Positions 15,799-23,923 of a stretch of 49,210 bases of DNA are shown in pieces. The stretch comes from CAZAYY01 sp964489525 (lineage in GTDB: Bacteria; Chloroflexota; Anaerolineae; Anaerolineales; JABWBV01). Location of the stretch: NCBI GenBank assembly GCA_964489525.1, contig CAZAYY010000029.1, forward strand, positions 1-49,210, given 5' to 3'. The translations under genes and the position numbers were made by a program. The notes below the pieces were generated by a model that saw only the letters and a list, made by a program, of their open reading frames with translations, did not search any database and was not told where the DNA came from. The number at the start of each line of letters is the position of its first letter. The first letter of the stretch is position 1.

Positions 15799-18198
15799 AT
15801 GGACCAATATGATTATCAAACGCAACCCAACCAACGCTGGTGGGACATCCCCGCAGCTGTGATTTTGCTTGGCACTGTCTTTTCCGCCACTTTACGGCTG
15901 GCTTCCACGCGCTGGGTAGACGAACTACCCCTCATTCACGTGATTGCCCTGGTTGGCGTGGTGGCGGGCCTGGCCATTGGCTACAGCCGGTTCTCCAGCA
16001 AAGTGAGCAGCCTTTTGATTCTGTTTTATGGTGTTTTCATGATAGGCTGGCGGTTTGGCGAGGCATACACTGCTGGGCAGCTCTGGCTGGACCGGGTGGA
16101 AAATCTGGTGGGGCGGGTTGGCACCTCTGTTAGTGCCTTAATCCAGATGGAGCCCGTAACTGACCCGATGATGTTTGTGTTGGGCATGGCGGTGGGGTTT
16201 TGGATCCTGGGCACAGGAGCTGGCATCAGCCTGACCCGCTATGCAAACACATGGTGGGCCATTTTACCCACCGGCATTGTGCTTTTCGTCATTCATTATT
16301 TTGACCGTTATTTCCCAGAAAGGTCCTGGACACTGGGCGCTTTTATTTTCCTTGGGCTGGTGCTGCTGGCTCGCATGCATTTTGTGCAAATGCACAGCCG
16401 CTGGCAGGCCACCCGCACCCACCTGCCGCCTTATGTGGGCATTGACCTGCTGCGCACCACCCTGGTGGCAGCGCTGCTGATCCTGGTTTTGGCCTGGAGC
16501 GCTCCCGCCATGGCGGCCACAATTCCGCCGGTGCAGCAGGCCTGGCAGGTGGTTGCCAGACCCTACTACGAAGCCCGCGACCGGTTTTCAAATGCCTTTG
16601 CGGCCCTCAACTCGCCTGTGCGCGTTGCGCAAGATGTCTTTGGCAACAGCCTCAGCCTCGGTTTGGGCAGCGAGTTGGGGGATGCAGTTGCGCTGACTGT
16701 AACAGCCCCACCCAAAAGCAACCCGGGGGTGCGGTATTACTGGCGCGCCCGCACCTATTCGCGCTATGCCAACAACACCTGGTTCGACATGGAAACCCTC
16801 AACGAGCGGGTGGGCGAAGATGATATCACCCTACCCGTGAACAACACCAACCTGCGCACGAACGCGACCTTTATTGTTTCCCCAAACAACCTGGAATTTA
16901 CTCTGTACTCCATCAACGAAACGATTGGGGTAAACCGTCCCGCCAATGCCTATTATATAGAAAACACCGATGGCAGCCTGGATATTCTCGGCCTGCAAGC
17001 TCGCCAGGCTGTGGTCCCTGGTGAAAGCTACGAAATCCGGGCGAGGGTGGCCAATGCAACCATTGCCGACCTGCGCGCCGCAGGAATAGATTACCCCGAT
17101 TGGGTGCGCGCCCGTTATTTGCAGCTTCCCGGCTCGATCACTCCCCGGACGCGCGAACTGGCGCTGCAGCTCGCTGAAGGGCAAGAAAGCGTGTACGACA
17201 TTGTTGCGAATGTAACCAATCATTTGCGTGCAACCATTCAATACCAGGAGCAAATTGACGCACCTCCCTCCGGGCAAGATGTGGTGGATTGGTTCCTGTT
17301 TGACTATCAGAAAGGTTTCTGCAACTATTACGCCACCGCTCAAATCATGCTGCTGCGCTCGCTGGGCATTCCGGCGCGCATGGTGGTGGGCTATGCCCAG
17401 GGTCAAAGCGACCCACGCGGCACCGTATACACGGTCACCGAACGCGAACGCCACGCCTGGCCAGAAGTTTATTTCCCCGGCATCGGCTGGGTGGAGTTTG
17501 AACCCACAGTCAGCCAACAGCCCATCCAACGGCTGAGCGGCGAACCGGCCACCCCCCCCGACAGCACCAACAACCCCGACCCGGAACAAGAGGAACGCGA
17601 CTTATTGAGTGAACTGCTCGAAGAAGAAGCAATCCCTACTTCCACCCCAGCCCCCGAAGACCTGGGCGCAGGTGAAACCACCAGCGCCCCGCCGCCACCC
17701 TCCAACACGCCGCCCTGGGCGACCGTTTTCGCCTTGCTTGCTGGCGTACCCACCGGCCTGGCGATTCTCTTTATGCTCTACCGGTCCAACCAGACCCGGG
17801 TGCGCAAGCTGCTCACCCAACAAATTACCCCGATACCCATCCTGATTGAGCGTTTGTTCATCAAAGCCGGCATTCGTGCACCAAGATTCATCCAACGTTG
17901 GGCCTACCGGGCTGCCCTGCCAGGCACAGTAAAAGCCTACGAACAAATAAACCGATCCCTGGCCTACCTGGGCAGCGAAGCGCCAGCTCACTTCACCCCC
18001 AGCGAAAGGGCCTTGCTGCTCAACCGGATCCTGCCCCAGGCAGGCGATGCAATTGAAACCCTGGTTTTTCATTACCAGCAGTTGATTTATGGCAACATTC
18101 AAATCAATGACGATGCCGCAATTTCTGCCTCGCGCAACCTGCGCCGCCAAACCTGGGAGGCGTACCTGCGCCGCCGTTTTTCTTTTCGAACTTCGTGA
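15799..18198 (+). CDS. TgpA-like membrane transglutaminase-domain protein
   Basis: This is a 799-residue membrane protein of the TgpA type (N-terminal membrane domain, external transglutaminase-like core, C-terminal DUF4129-like segment). Some seven helices occupy residues 17-235, and an external region runs to about 635. The core has a papain-like triad: Cys508 in KGFCNYYATAQIMLLRSLGIPARMV, His552 in ERHAWPEVYFPG, and Glu568 in WVEFEPT (Asp is commoner in related families). A Pro/Thr-rich linker (about 595-640) leads to one more helix (WATVFALLAGVPTGLAILFML) and a cytoplasmic tail. Its substrate is unknown. Family members are linked to envelope proteins, often beside MoxR/DUF58 genes, which are absent here. 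A cyclase gene follows 156 bases later. Confidence 0.88.
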   Translation: MDQYDYQTQPNQRWWDIPAAVILLGTVFSATLRLASTRWVDELPLIHVIALVGVVAGLAIGYSRFSSKVSSLLILFYGVFMIGWRFGEAYTAGQLWLDRVENLVGRVGTSVSALIQMEPVTDPMMFVLGMAVGFWILGTGAGISLTRYANTWWAILPTGIVLFVIHYFDRYFPERSWTLGAFIFLGLVLLARMHFVQMHSRWQATRTHLPPYVGIDLLRTTLVAALLILVLAWSAPAMAATIPPVQQAWQVVARPYYEARDRFSNAFAALNSPVRVAQDVFGNSLSLGLGSELGDAVALTVTAPPKSNPGVRYYWRARTYSRYANNTWFDMETLNERVGEDDITLPVNNTNLRTNATFIVSPNNLEFTLYSINETIGVNRPANAYYIENTDGSLDILGLQARQAVVPGESYEIRARVANATIADLRAAGIDYPDWVRARYLQLPGSITPRTRELALQLAEGQESVYDIVANVTNHLRATIQYQEQIDAPPSGQDVVDWFLFDYQKGFCNYYATAQIMLLRSLGIPARMVVGYAQGQSDPRGTVYTVTERERHAWPEVYFPGIGWVEFEPTVSQQPIQRLSGEPATPPDSTNNPDPEQEERDLLSELLEEEAIPTSTPAPEDLGAGETTSAPPPPSNTPPWATVFALLAGVPTGLAILFMLYRSNQTRVRKLLTQQITPIPILIERLFIKAGIRAPRFIQRWAYRAALPGTVKAYEQINRSLAYLGSEAPAHFTPSERALLLNRILPQAGDAIETLVFHYQQLIYGNIQINDDAAISASRNLRRQTWEAYLRRRFSFRTS

Positions 18199-18354
18199 AA
18201 AATGGCAGTTTTTTCAGGTAAAATAAGGGTATATCCCAAGCCATAAACAATCATGGGAACCCGCCGCTCTTCAGGCAGTTGGTTGGTTGAGTTAGCAGCC
18301 GCGCTCTTGCAAAGCATTCACTCACCCAACACCCACATTTCGGGAGGCCGTTGA

Positions 18355-20079
18355 ATGGAAGAAAACACAACGACAATTATTGTAATTCCAATGGACCAGC
18401 AGCTTCAAACCCTCAGCCAGCTTGCTGAGCAGGTACGGGCAAGCCTGCTTGCAACACACATTCCGCTGCCGCAAACCTTAACAGAAAACCTGACCCAGCT
18501 TACCGGGCAGTTAACCCGCCTGAGCCGCAAAGCCGCCACCTATGAAGACGAGCGGAACAACCTGAAGGCGTTGGCCGAAATCAGCCAGCTGGTTAATTCT
18601 TCGCTTGAAATCAATGAAGTGCTGCGCATCGTTATGGATACGATTGTGCGGCTCACTGGCGCCGAACGCGGCTTCCTGATGCTCAAAGATGAACAGGGCG
18701 AAATGCAAATCAGCGTGGCCCGCAACTGGGAACAAGAGTCCATCCACACCAGCGATTTTGCCATCAGCCACACGGTGATTGACCGGGTGGTTAACGAGGG
18801 CAAATCCATCCTGACGACCAATGCGCAGGAAGACCCCCGTTTTGGCGGCCAGGAAAGCATTATTGCTTACAGCCTGCGCTCCATCCTGTGCGTTCCCCTG
18901 AAAGTCCGTGAACAAATCACCGGCGTTATCTATGCCGACAACCGCATCCGAACCGGGCTGTTTACCGAAACGGAAAAAGAACTCCTTAACTCGTTCGCCA
19001 ACCAGGCAGCCATTGCCATTGAGAACGCCCGGCTGTTCGAATCGGTCCGGCGCACGCTGGCCGCAGTCAGTGAACTCAAAAGCCTGATGGACAATGTCTT
19101 TGCCTCCATTGCCAGCGGCGTCATCACTGCCGACCCAGATGACAAAATCACCCTCTCCAACCGGGCTGCCGAGCGCATTTTGGGACGCACCACAGGCGAA
19201 ATCCAGGGGCTTAAGGTGTACGACCTGCTGCCCCCGCTGGCCAGTGAACTGGAAAGCCACATCCAACACGCCCGCAACCAGGATGAACAAATCATCGGGC
19301 GCGAAGTTGTGCTGCACATGCCCAACCGGGGCCGGCTGGATTTAAGTTTCAATATCTCCCCCCTGAAAGATGCCCAGGAAATCACCCAGGGTGTCGCCAT
19401 TGTGGTGGACGACCTGACCGAGAAAAAACGCCTGGAAGCCCAACGCAGCCTGTTTGAACGCATGGTCTCTCCGGCCGTAATCAACCAGTTGGACCCTAAC
19501 GCCCTGCGACTGGGCGGCAACCGTATGGAAATCACCTCACTCTTCGCCGACATCCGCGGCTTCACCACGTTTAGCGAACGGCTAGACCCGGAACAGCTCA
19601 TCTCTGTATTAAACCAATACCTTTCAGCCGCCGCAGATGCCGTGCTGGACGAGCAGGGCACCATTGATAAGTTCATGGGCGACGCAATCATGGCCTGGTT
19701 CAATGCCCCCATCCCCCAGGCAGACCACCCGCTGCGGGCAGTTCGAGCCGCCCTGGGCATACGCGATGCGATCCTGGGCCTGCACAGCCACTTCCCGCCC
19801 GATTTGCAGCTCAGCTTTGGGGTGGGCATCCACTTCGGCGAAGCCGTGTTGGGGTTGGTGGGCACTGAAACTCGCCTGGACTACACCGCAATTGGCGACA
19901 GTGTAAACACCGCCAAGCGCATCCAGGAAAACGCACGCGCAAACCAGATCCTAATCAGCGCCCAGGTCTACAACCTGGTGCAAGGCAGGGTAAAAGTCCA
20001 GGCTGTTGCGTCCATCCAGGCCAAGGGCAAAAGCGAACCCATCACCGTATACGAAGTATTGGGAATATCAGGGGAGTGA
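18355..20079 (+). CDS. GAF-PAS-class III adenylate/guanylate cyclase
   Basis: This is a soluble signalling enzyme, 574 residues with no membrane helix. Domains in order are a helical N-terminus (1-70), GAF (about 72-228, NSSLEINEVL to NQAAIAIENARLFESV), PAS (about 238-358, MDNVFASIASGVITAD to VDDLTEKKRLE), and a class III cyclase domain (about 390-570). Catalytic residues are visible: metal-binding D399 (SLFADIRGFTTFSE) and D443 (DKFMGDAIMAWF), K439, D509 in LDYTAIGDSVNTAKRI, N518 and R522. The Lys/Asp pair favours ATP, so cAMP is the expected product. The ATG at 18355 follows GGGAGG. What the GAF and PAS domains sense cannot be told. Confidence 0.93.
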   Translation: MEENTTTIIVIPMDQQLQTLSQLAEQVRASLLATHIPLPQTLTENLTQLTGQLTRLSRKAATYEDERNNLKALAEISQLVNSSLEINEVLRIVMDTIVRLTGAERGFLMLKDEQGEMQISVARNWEQESIHTSDFAISHTVIDRVVNEGKSILTTNAQEDPRFGGQESIIAYSLRSILCVPLKVREQITGVIYADNRIRTGLFTETEKELLNSFANQAAIAIENARLFESVRRTLAAVSELKSLMDNVFASIASGVITADPDDKITLSNRAAERILGRTTGEIQGLKVYDLLPPLASELESHIQHARNQDEQIIGREVVLHMPNRGRLDLSFNISPLKDAQEITQGVAIVVDDLTEKKRLEAQRSLFERMVSPAVINQLDPNALRLGGNRMEITSLFADIRGFTTFSERLDPEQLISVLNQYLSAAADAVLDEQGTIDKFMGDAIMAWFNAPIPQADHPLRAVRAALGIRDAILGLHSHFPPDLQLSFGVGIHFGEAVLGLVGTETRLDYTAIGDSVNTAKRIQENARANQILISAQVYNLVQGRVKVQAVASIQAKGKSEPITVYEVLGISGE

Positions 20080-20267
20080 AGCCGCCGGGATGGTTGCCCG
20101 GCGCACTGGCTCAATCTTCACCCGGTTTGCGGCCCGCTGAGCCTGGTCTTCATCCAGGGTATACAGGGGCAGGTTAAGATATTCGGCAACAGCCACATAA
20201 ACCGCACCTGGCGCACCAATTCACTGGTTTGCTGCTTCAGTTCCCGAATGCCTACAGTGGTTAACAT
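20068..20267 (-). pseudogene. Fused relic of a Phd/YefM-type antitoxin and a PIN (VapC-type) toxin
   Basis: The ATG at 20267 opens MLTTVGIRELKQQTSELVRQVR, the usual N-terminus of a Phd/YefM-type antitoxin. After about 22 codons another frame continues as GAVYVAVAEYLNLPLYTLDE, then DQAQRAANRV and KIEPV, to a stop at 20068. That is how a PIN-domain toxin ends. The antitoxin's second half and the toxin's first two thirds are missing, so a deletion has joined the two genes out of frame. The final codons overlap the end of the cyclase gene on the opposite strand. Assignment is by motif pattern. Confidence 0.7.
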
Positions 20268-20307
20268 ACCCAAAACCCTCTAAAGTGAACACAATTGTAG
20301 ACACTTA

Positions 20308-21051
20308 TTACTTAGAAGGACTGGGCACCGCAACCTGGCCTTCTTCTGGAACCCCAACCAGGCGCACCTGGTCGGGATGGGTCTGGGCCAGCCAGGCCAG
20401 GTAGGCTGCCCCGGCCGCGTCCAATTGGACCGGAGAAAGCAAACCATCCAACGGCAAAACTCCTTGCAGCAGGCGGTGGCGGGTAATTTCCTCGAATATT
20501 TCCATCGGATCGGGCACATTCATATCGCGCACGTACAGGGCAAGCTGGCGCTGGATGCGCCCTTCCAAAGAGCCGCGTTCAAATGGCACCCGCCCCAGCA
20601 GCCCATGGAAAAGGGCCTGGGGTGTGGTTTCTAAAAACTGGCGCTGCCCCGGGCCAGGGTAGCCCACAAAATCACGTTCAGACAGGGCAGCATACAGGGA
20701 AAATCCCAACTGCATCCAGGCTGGCGTGCGGTCCCCTGCCTGGGGGGTGCGGGGCGATTCGATGCCTTCTTGTAAAAGCAAAAATTCAGCCACCCGCCGG
20801 TTGGCCCGGCGGCCGGGGCTGGCGGAAATGCCCAACCGTTGGCGCACCTCCGGCTGGACCAACAGTCCCAGGTTGGGGCCACGCGGCGCCGCCACCGCAG
20901 CCCAGGCAGACCCCTGGCCGTCCAACAGCGCCAAAAAGCCATCCAGGGCCGCCTCGCCAAATTCTAACCGGCCCGGCCCCGGCAGCCAGCAAGCAAAGGT
21001 AACCTGGTTTTTTCCTGCAGAAAGGTCTACGCCATAAAAAACTGTTGTCAT
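20308..21051 (-). CDS. DUF429-family predicted RNase H-fold protein
   Basis: This 247-residue protein begins MTTVFYGVDLSAGKNQVTFACW, with the strand-turn-strand and early aspartate typical of the DUF429 family (predicted RNase H-like nuclease fold). Later marks are AVAAPRGPN in the position of the second strand, RRANRRVAEFLL, and FLETTPQALFHGLLG, which resembles the family's E..P...F..L segment. Aspartates and glutamates suitable for metal binding are present, but catalysis in the family is not established. It stands alone on the minus strand between the toxin-antitoxin relic and the rplU promoter region. AGGT before the ATG is a modest ribosome site. Confidence 0.75.
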   Translation of the reverse strand: MTTVFYGVDLSAGKNQVTFACWLPGPGRLEFGEAALDGFLALLDGQGSAWAAVAAPRGPNLGLLVQPEVRQRLGISASPGRRANRRVAEFLLLQEGIESPRTPQAGDRTPAWMQLGFSLYAALSERDFVGYPGPGQRQFLETTPQALFHGLLGRVPFERGSLEGRIQRQLALYVRDMNVPDPMEIFEEITRHRLLQGVLPLDGLLSPVQLDAAGAAYLAWLAQTHPDQVRLVGVPEEGQVAVPSPSK

Positions 21052-21196
21052 TTTTACCTCGCTTTTTCTTCATGTCGGGGTGGAGCCGCCCAGGTGATTT
21101 CACCTCAAGGCACTCTAAAGTTGGGGCATGGGTAAAACTCTTTTCAAATTTCCCGCCGCTGGGGTGGAAGATCCAAAGGGGTATGGTGTCTTTCTT

Positions 21197-21235
21197 GCAA
21201 AAGTTTCTGACTTCAGGAAACTCCTGAACTTTTGC
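21197..21235. promoter_or_regulatory. Compound inverted repeat just upstream of the rplU promoter
   Basis: GCAAAAG (21197-21203) pairs with CTTTTGC (21229-21235), and TTCAGG (21212-21217) with CCTGAA (21223-21228), leaving a bulge on one side. It ends 11 bases before the -35 box of the rplU promoter and has no T run on either strand. It could be a protein-binding operator. The remaining part of 21052-21401 holds the promoter and the rplU 5' leader. Confidence 0.55.
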
Positions 21236-21246
21236 CTTCCAAATGG

Positions 21247-21275
21247 TTGACATTCTGACACAACCTCATTATAAT
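21247..21275 (+). promoter_or_regulatory. Consensus sigma-70 promoter for rplU-rpmA-rpmE
   Basis: TTGACA (21247-21252) and TATAAT (21270-21275), both perfect, are separated by 17 bases. Transcription would start near 21282, giving a leader of about 120 bases before rplU. The quality fits a highly expressed ribosomal protein operon. Confidence 0.9.
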
Positions 21276-21401
21276 CTCGTTTCGCGCAAGTCAGGCAGCA
21301 TCTGCCGGGCTTAAATATTTTATCCCCAACTTCCCCGGCGTCGGGCAAGGCGTTGAAAGTGCGTGGTCGCTGGTGAAGTGAAGCTTGGAGGAACATATAC
21401 A

Positions 21402-21719
21402 ATGAAATACGCCATTATTGAAAGCGGCGGCAAGCAGTATCGCGCCGTCGAGGGGACAACCGTAGCGGTTGATCTCCTGCCTGTTGAAGCAGGCGAAAGC
21501 ATCGAGCTGGACAAGGTTCTGCTGCTGGCAAACGAAGGCAGCGTCGCGGTGGGCACCCCCACGGTTGCTGGCGCTGTCGTTAAAGCCACTGTGGTGGAAA
21601 ACTTCAAAGGCCCCAAATTGATTGTATTCAAATACAAGGCCAAAGAACGCTACCGCCGCAAAACCGGTCACCGCCAGCCCTATACCCGGCTGAAAATCGA
21701 AGAAATTATTGGTGGATAG
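21402..21719 (+). CDS. rplU: 50S ribosomal protein L21
   Basis: This 105-residue large-subunit protein begins MKYAIIESGGKQYRA, the classical L21 N-terminus, and ends in RYRRKTGHRQPYTRLKIEEI, the rRNA-binding tail. The ATG at 21402 with GGAGG at 21387-21391 is the natural start, although the frame is open 13 codons further up. It is the first gene of the rplU-rpmA-rpmE unit, with 12 bases to rpmA. No ysxB-type protease gene sits between L21 and L27. Confidence 0.98.
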   Translation: MKYAIIESGGKQYRAVEGTTVAVDLLPVEAGESIELDKVLLLANEGSVAVGTPTVAGAVVKATVVENFKGPKLIVFKYKAKERYRRKTGHRQPYTRLKIEEIIGG

Positions 21720-21731
21720 GAGTGTTGAGCC

Positions 21732-22040
21732 ATGGCACATAAAAAAGGCGGCGGTTCAAGCCGCAACGGACGAGATAGCAATTCAAAACGCCTGGGCGTG
21801 AAAAAGTTCGCCGGCGAACACGTGCGCTCTGGAAACATCCTGGTGCGCCAGCGCGGCACGCGCATCCTTCCCGGCCGCAATGTTGGGTGTGGCAAAGATT
21901 ACACCCTCTTTGCAACGGTTGAAGGGCTTGTACTCTATGAAACCATTCGAGATGGCCGCAAACGCGTTACAGTTGTTCCCATCGAAACGCTCGAAGCGCT
22001 CGAATCTGCCAGCGAAGCCGCGCCCGAAGCAGCGGCCTAA
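21732..22040 (+). CDS. rpmA: 50S ribosomal protein L27
   Basis: This 102-residue protein begins MAHKKGGGSSRNGRDSNSKR, with the N-terminus that reaches the peptidyl-transferase centre directly exposed. There is no cleavable leader of the kind found in Firmicutes, which agrees with the absence of a ysxB protease gene. GVKKFAGEHVRSGNILVRQRG and GRNVGCGKDYTLFA are family marks. The C-terminal 15 residues are Ala/Glu-rich and nonconserved. Confidence 0.98.
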   Translation: MAHKKGGGSSRNGRDSNSKRLGVKKFAGEHVRSGNILVRQRGTRILPGRNVGCGKDYTLFATVEGLVLYETIRDGRKRVTVVPIETLEALESASEAAPEAAA

Positions 22041-22061
22041 CCAGAAAGACAGGTAAAGACT

Positions 22062-22526
22062 ATGCCAAAAAAAGGTATTCACCCCAAGTGGTATTCAGAC
22101 GCCAAACTGGTGGTTAACGGCGAAGTTGTGGCCATCATTGGCGCAACCAAACCCGAACTGCGTGTTGAAGTTTGGTCGGGAAACCATCCCTTCTATACCG
22201 GCGAAATGCGCATTGTGGACACTGAAGGCCAGGTAGACCGCTTCTACAAACGCCTTCAGGCCCGCCAGGAGTACCTGGACGAGAAACGCTCCGCAGCCGA
22301 TGCCCGCACTTCCCCCGGCCGCCCGGTTGACGAGCTCGAACTTCCCAAACGCGCCTTAGATGGACTGAAAGCCGCCGGTATTGCAACCGTTGGCCAGCTC
22401 CTCGAAAAGCTTTTCATCAGCGAAGAGGAAATTCTGAGCATTGACGGCTTTGGCCGCAAATCCCTGGCGGACACGAAAAAGAAACTGCGCCAGTGGGGCT
22501 ATAAGCTTCCTTCAACCGCTGAATAA
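22062..22526 (+). CDS. rpmE: Ribosomal protein L31 fused to an RNA polymerase alpha-CTD-like domain
   Basis: Residues 1-75 are L31: KKGIHPKWYSDAKLV, then ELRVEVWSGNHPFYTGEM and IVDTEGQVDRFYKR. The zinc-ligand cysteines of C+ L31 are replaced, so this is a zinc-free form. After a linker (76-90), residues 91-150 read ELELPKRALDGLKAAGIATV, GQLLEKLF, EEEILSIDGFGRKSLADTKK and KLRQWGY. This is the two helix-hairpin-helix layout of the RNA polymerase alpha C-terminal domain. Positions matching E. coli alpha R265, G296, K298 and S299 appear as R97, G131, K133 and S134. N268 appears as D100. L31 is normally about 70-85 residues, so 154 is about double. It is last in the rplU-rpmA operon, before a strong terminator. 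The role of the extra domain is unknown. Confidence 0.88.
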   Translation: MPKKGIHPKWYSDAKLVVNGEVVAIIGATKPELRVEVWSGNHPFYTGEMRIVDTEGQVDRFYKRLQARQEYLDEKRSAADARTSPGRPVDELELPKRALDGLKAAGIATVGQLLEKLFISEEEILSIDGFGRKSLADTKKKLRQWGYKLPSTAE

Positions 22527-22544
22527 CATTCCCCTTTTCAGATG

Positions 22545-22580
22545 AACCAGGGCTGCCCGGTGGGCAGCCCTGGTTTTTAT
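22545..22580 (+). terminator. Intrinsic terminator after rpmE
   Basis: A perfect 14-bp stem (22545-22558 with 22562-22575) with a 3-base loop runs into TTTTTATT. It closes the rplU-rpmA-rpmE transcript. Confidence 0.94.
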
Positions 22581-22731
22581 TGGTGGTAAAATCAGCTGTA
22601 ATTGCTCACCTGGCCTCGCTGCGTTTCCCTTTCTCTCGGGGAGTCGGGGGAGTAAAATCCTTAAAATCCATTTGGCTTACCTCCAAAAGAGCCCCAATTT
22701 CAAAGTCAAATGCAGTTCTTATGAGGAGGAT

Positions 22732-23304
22732 ATGAAACATCACCACGGTTCTGTAGAAGTCATCTGCGGCTCGATGTTCAGCGGAAAAACCGATGAACTG
22801 ATTCGCAGGCTGCGCCGGGCGAAAATTGCACGGCAGCAAGTCCAGGTGTTTAAACCCGCCATAGACAACCGCTACAACGTTGAAAAAGTGACCTCCCACG
22901 ATGGCAATGCATTCCAGGCCCAGCCCATTGAAAAATCGGCTGAAATTTTAAAAAGCCTGGACAAAGGTACCACCGTGGTAGGCATTGACGAAGCCCAATT
23001 CTTTGACGACGCCATTACCAGTATTGTCCACCAACTTTCAGAACAAGGCATTCGGGTGATTATCGCCGGGCTGGATATGGACTTTCGGGGCGAGCCGTTC
23101 GGGCCTATGCCCACACTCATGGCCCAGGCCGAACAGGTTACCAAACTGCAGGCCATTTGCATGGTTTGCGGCGAGGCAGCCTACTGCACACAGCGGCTGG
23201 TGAACGGCCAACCGGCACGCTATAACGACCCGGTGGTCATTGTTGGCGCAGATGAAATGTATGAAGCCCGCTGCCGCCGCTGCCACAAAGTGCCCCGGCC
23301 CTGA
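22732..23304 (+). CDS. tdk: Thymidine kinase
   Basis: This is a type II (TK1-like) thymidine kinase of the dTTP salvage pathway, 190 residues. The P-loop is GSMFSGKT (13-20), the Walker B and catalytic glutamate are in GIDEAQFFD (E87), and the lasso zinc site uses C143, C146, C181 and C184 (CMVCG and CRRC). The frame is open further up, but the ATG at 22732 has AGGAGGA ideally placed and matches the family N-terminus. It is followed by hpt and a cca-type gene with gaps of 29 and 26 bases, probably one operon. Confidence 0.97.
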   Translation: MKHHHGSVEVICGSMFSGKTDELIRRLRRAKIARQQVQVFKPAIDNRYNVEKVTSHDGNAFQAQPIEKSAEILKSLDKGTTVVGIDEAQFFDDAITSIVHQLSEQGIRVIIAGLDMDFRGEPFGPMPTLMAQAEQVTKLQAICMVCGEAAYCTQRLVNGQPARYNDPVVIVGADEMYEARCRRCHKVPRP

Positions 23305-23333
23305 ACACCCAATTCGAAGGAGGTTGCAGCGCA

Positions 23334-23897
23334 ATGATTCAAGATTACCGCGAATTTATTGATGAAGTTCTGATCCCCGAAGATGTGCTCCAAATGCGCA
23401 TTGGTGAACTTGGCAAACAAATCAGCCAGGACTACGCCGGGCAAGATTTGTTGATGGTGTGCATTTTGCGCGGCGGGGTGCTCTTCCTCACAGACCTGAT
23501 GCGAAAAATTAGCATTCCCCATCATATCGAATTCATGCATGTCTCTTCCTATGGCAGTGGGGCGCGCGAATCAAGCGGCAGTGTGCGCATCAACTTCGAC
23601 CTGCGCACGGATATTTTCGATCGCAACGTCCTTTTGGTGGAAGACATTATCGACAGCGGCCACACCCTGGCAACGGTAATACAAATTCTGCAAACTCGCC
23701 AGCCCAAAAGCCTGCGCATCTGCACCCTGCTGGACAAGAAAGAACGCCGTCAGGTGGAAATGCCAATTGACTACTGCGGCTTTGAAATTCCCGATAAGTT
23801 TGTGTTCGGCTACGGGCTGGACCTGGACGAATACTATCGCCACCTGCCATTCATTGCCACAGTGGACCCCGCCCGTTATCACGGCGCAACGGAGTAA
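23334..23897 (+). CDS. hpt: Hypoxanthine phosphoribosyltransferase
   Basis: This type I phosphoribosyltransferase converts hypoxanthine or guanine and PRPP to IMP or GMP. The PRPP loop LLVEDIIDSGHTL lies at residues 100-112, with the acidic pair E103/D104 and D107. CILRGGVLFLTDLMRKI holds the pyrophosphate loop, and SSYGSG.RESSG the flexible loop. The C-terminal purine-site region is PDKFVFGYGLDLDEYYRHLPFI (read as PDKFVFGYGLD, DEYYRHLP). At 187 residues it is the normal length. AAGGAGG precedes the ATG. Confidence 0.97.
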   Translation: MIQDYREFIDEVLIPEDVLQMRIGELGKQISQDYAGQDLLMVCILRGGVLFLTDLMRKISIPHHIEFMHVSSYGSGARESSGSVRINFDLRTDIFDRNVLLVEDIIDSGHTLATVIQILQTRQPKSLRICTLLDKKERRQVEMPIDYCGFEIPDKFVFGYGLDLDEYYRHLPFIATVDPARYHGATE

Positions 23898-23923
23898 GAC
23901 ACCCCAAAGGGAAAGCCGCCCGC

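Noticed and set aside
21282..21401. Ribosomal protein L21 leader or riboswitch in the rplU 5' region
   Set aside because: The 120-base leader shows some short complementary words but no fold I can match to a known leader class.
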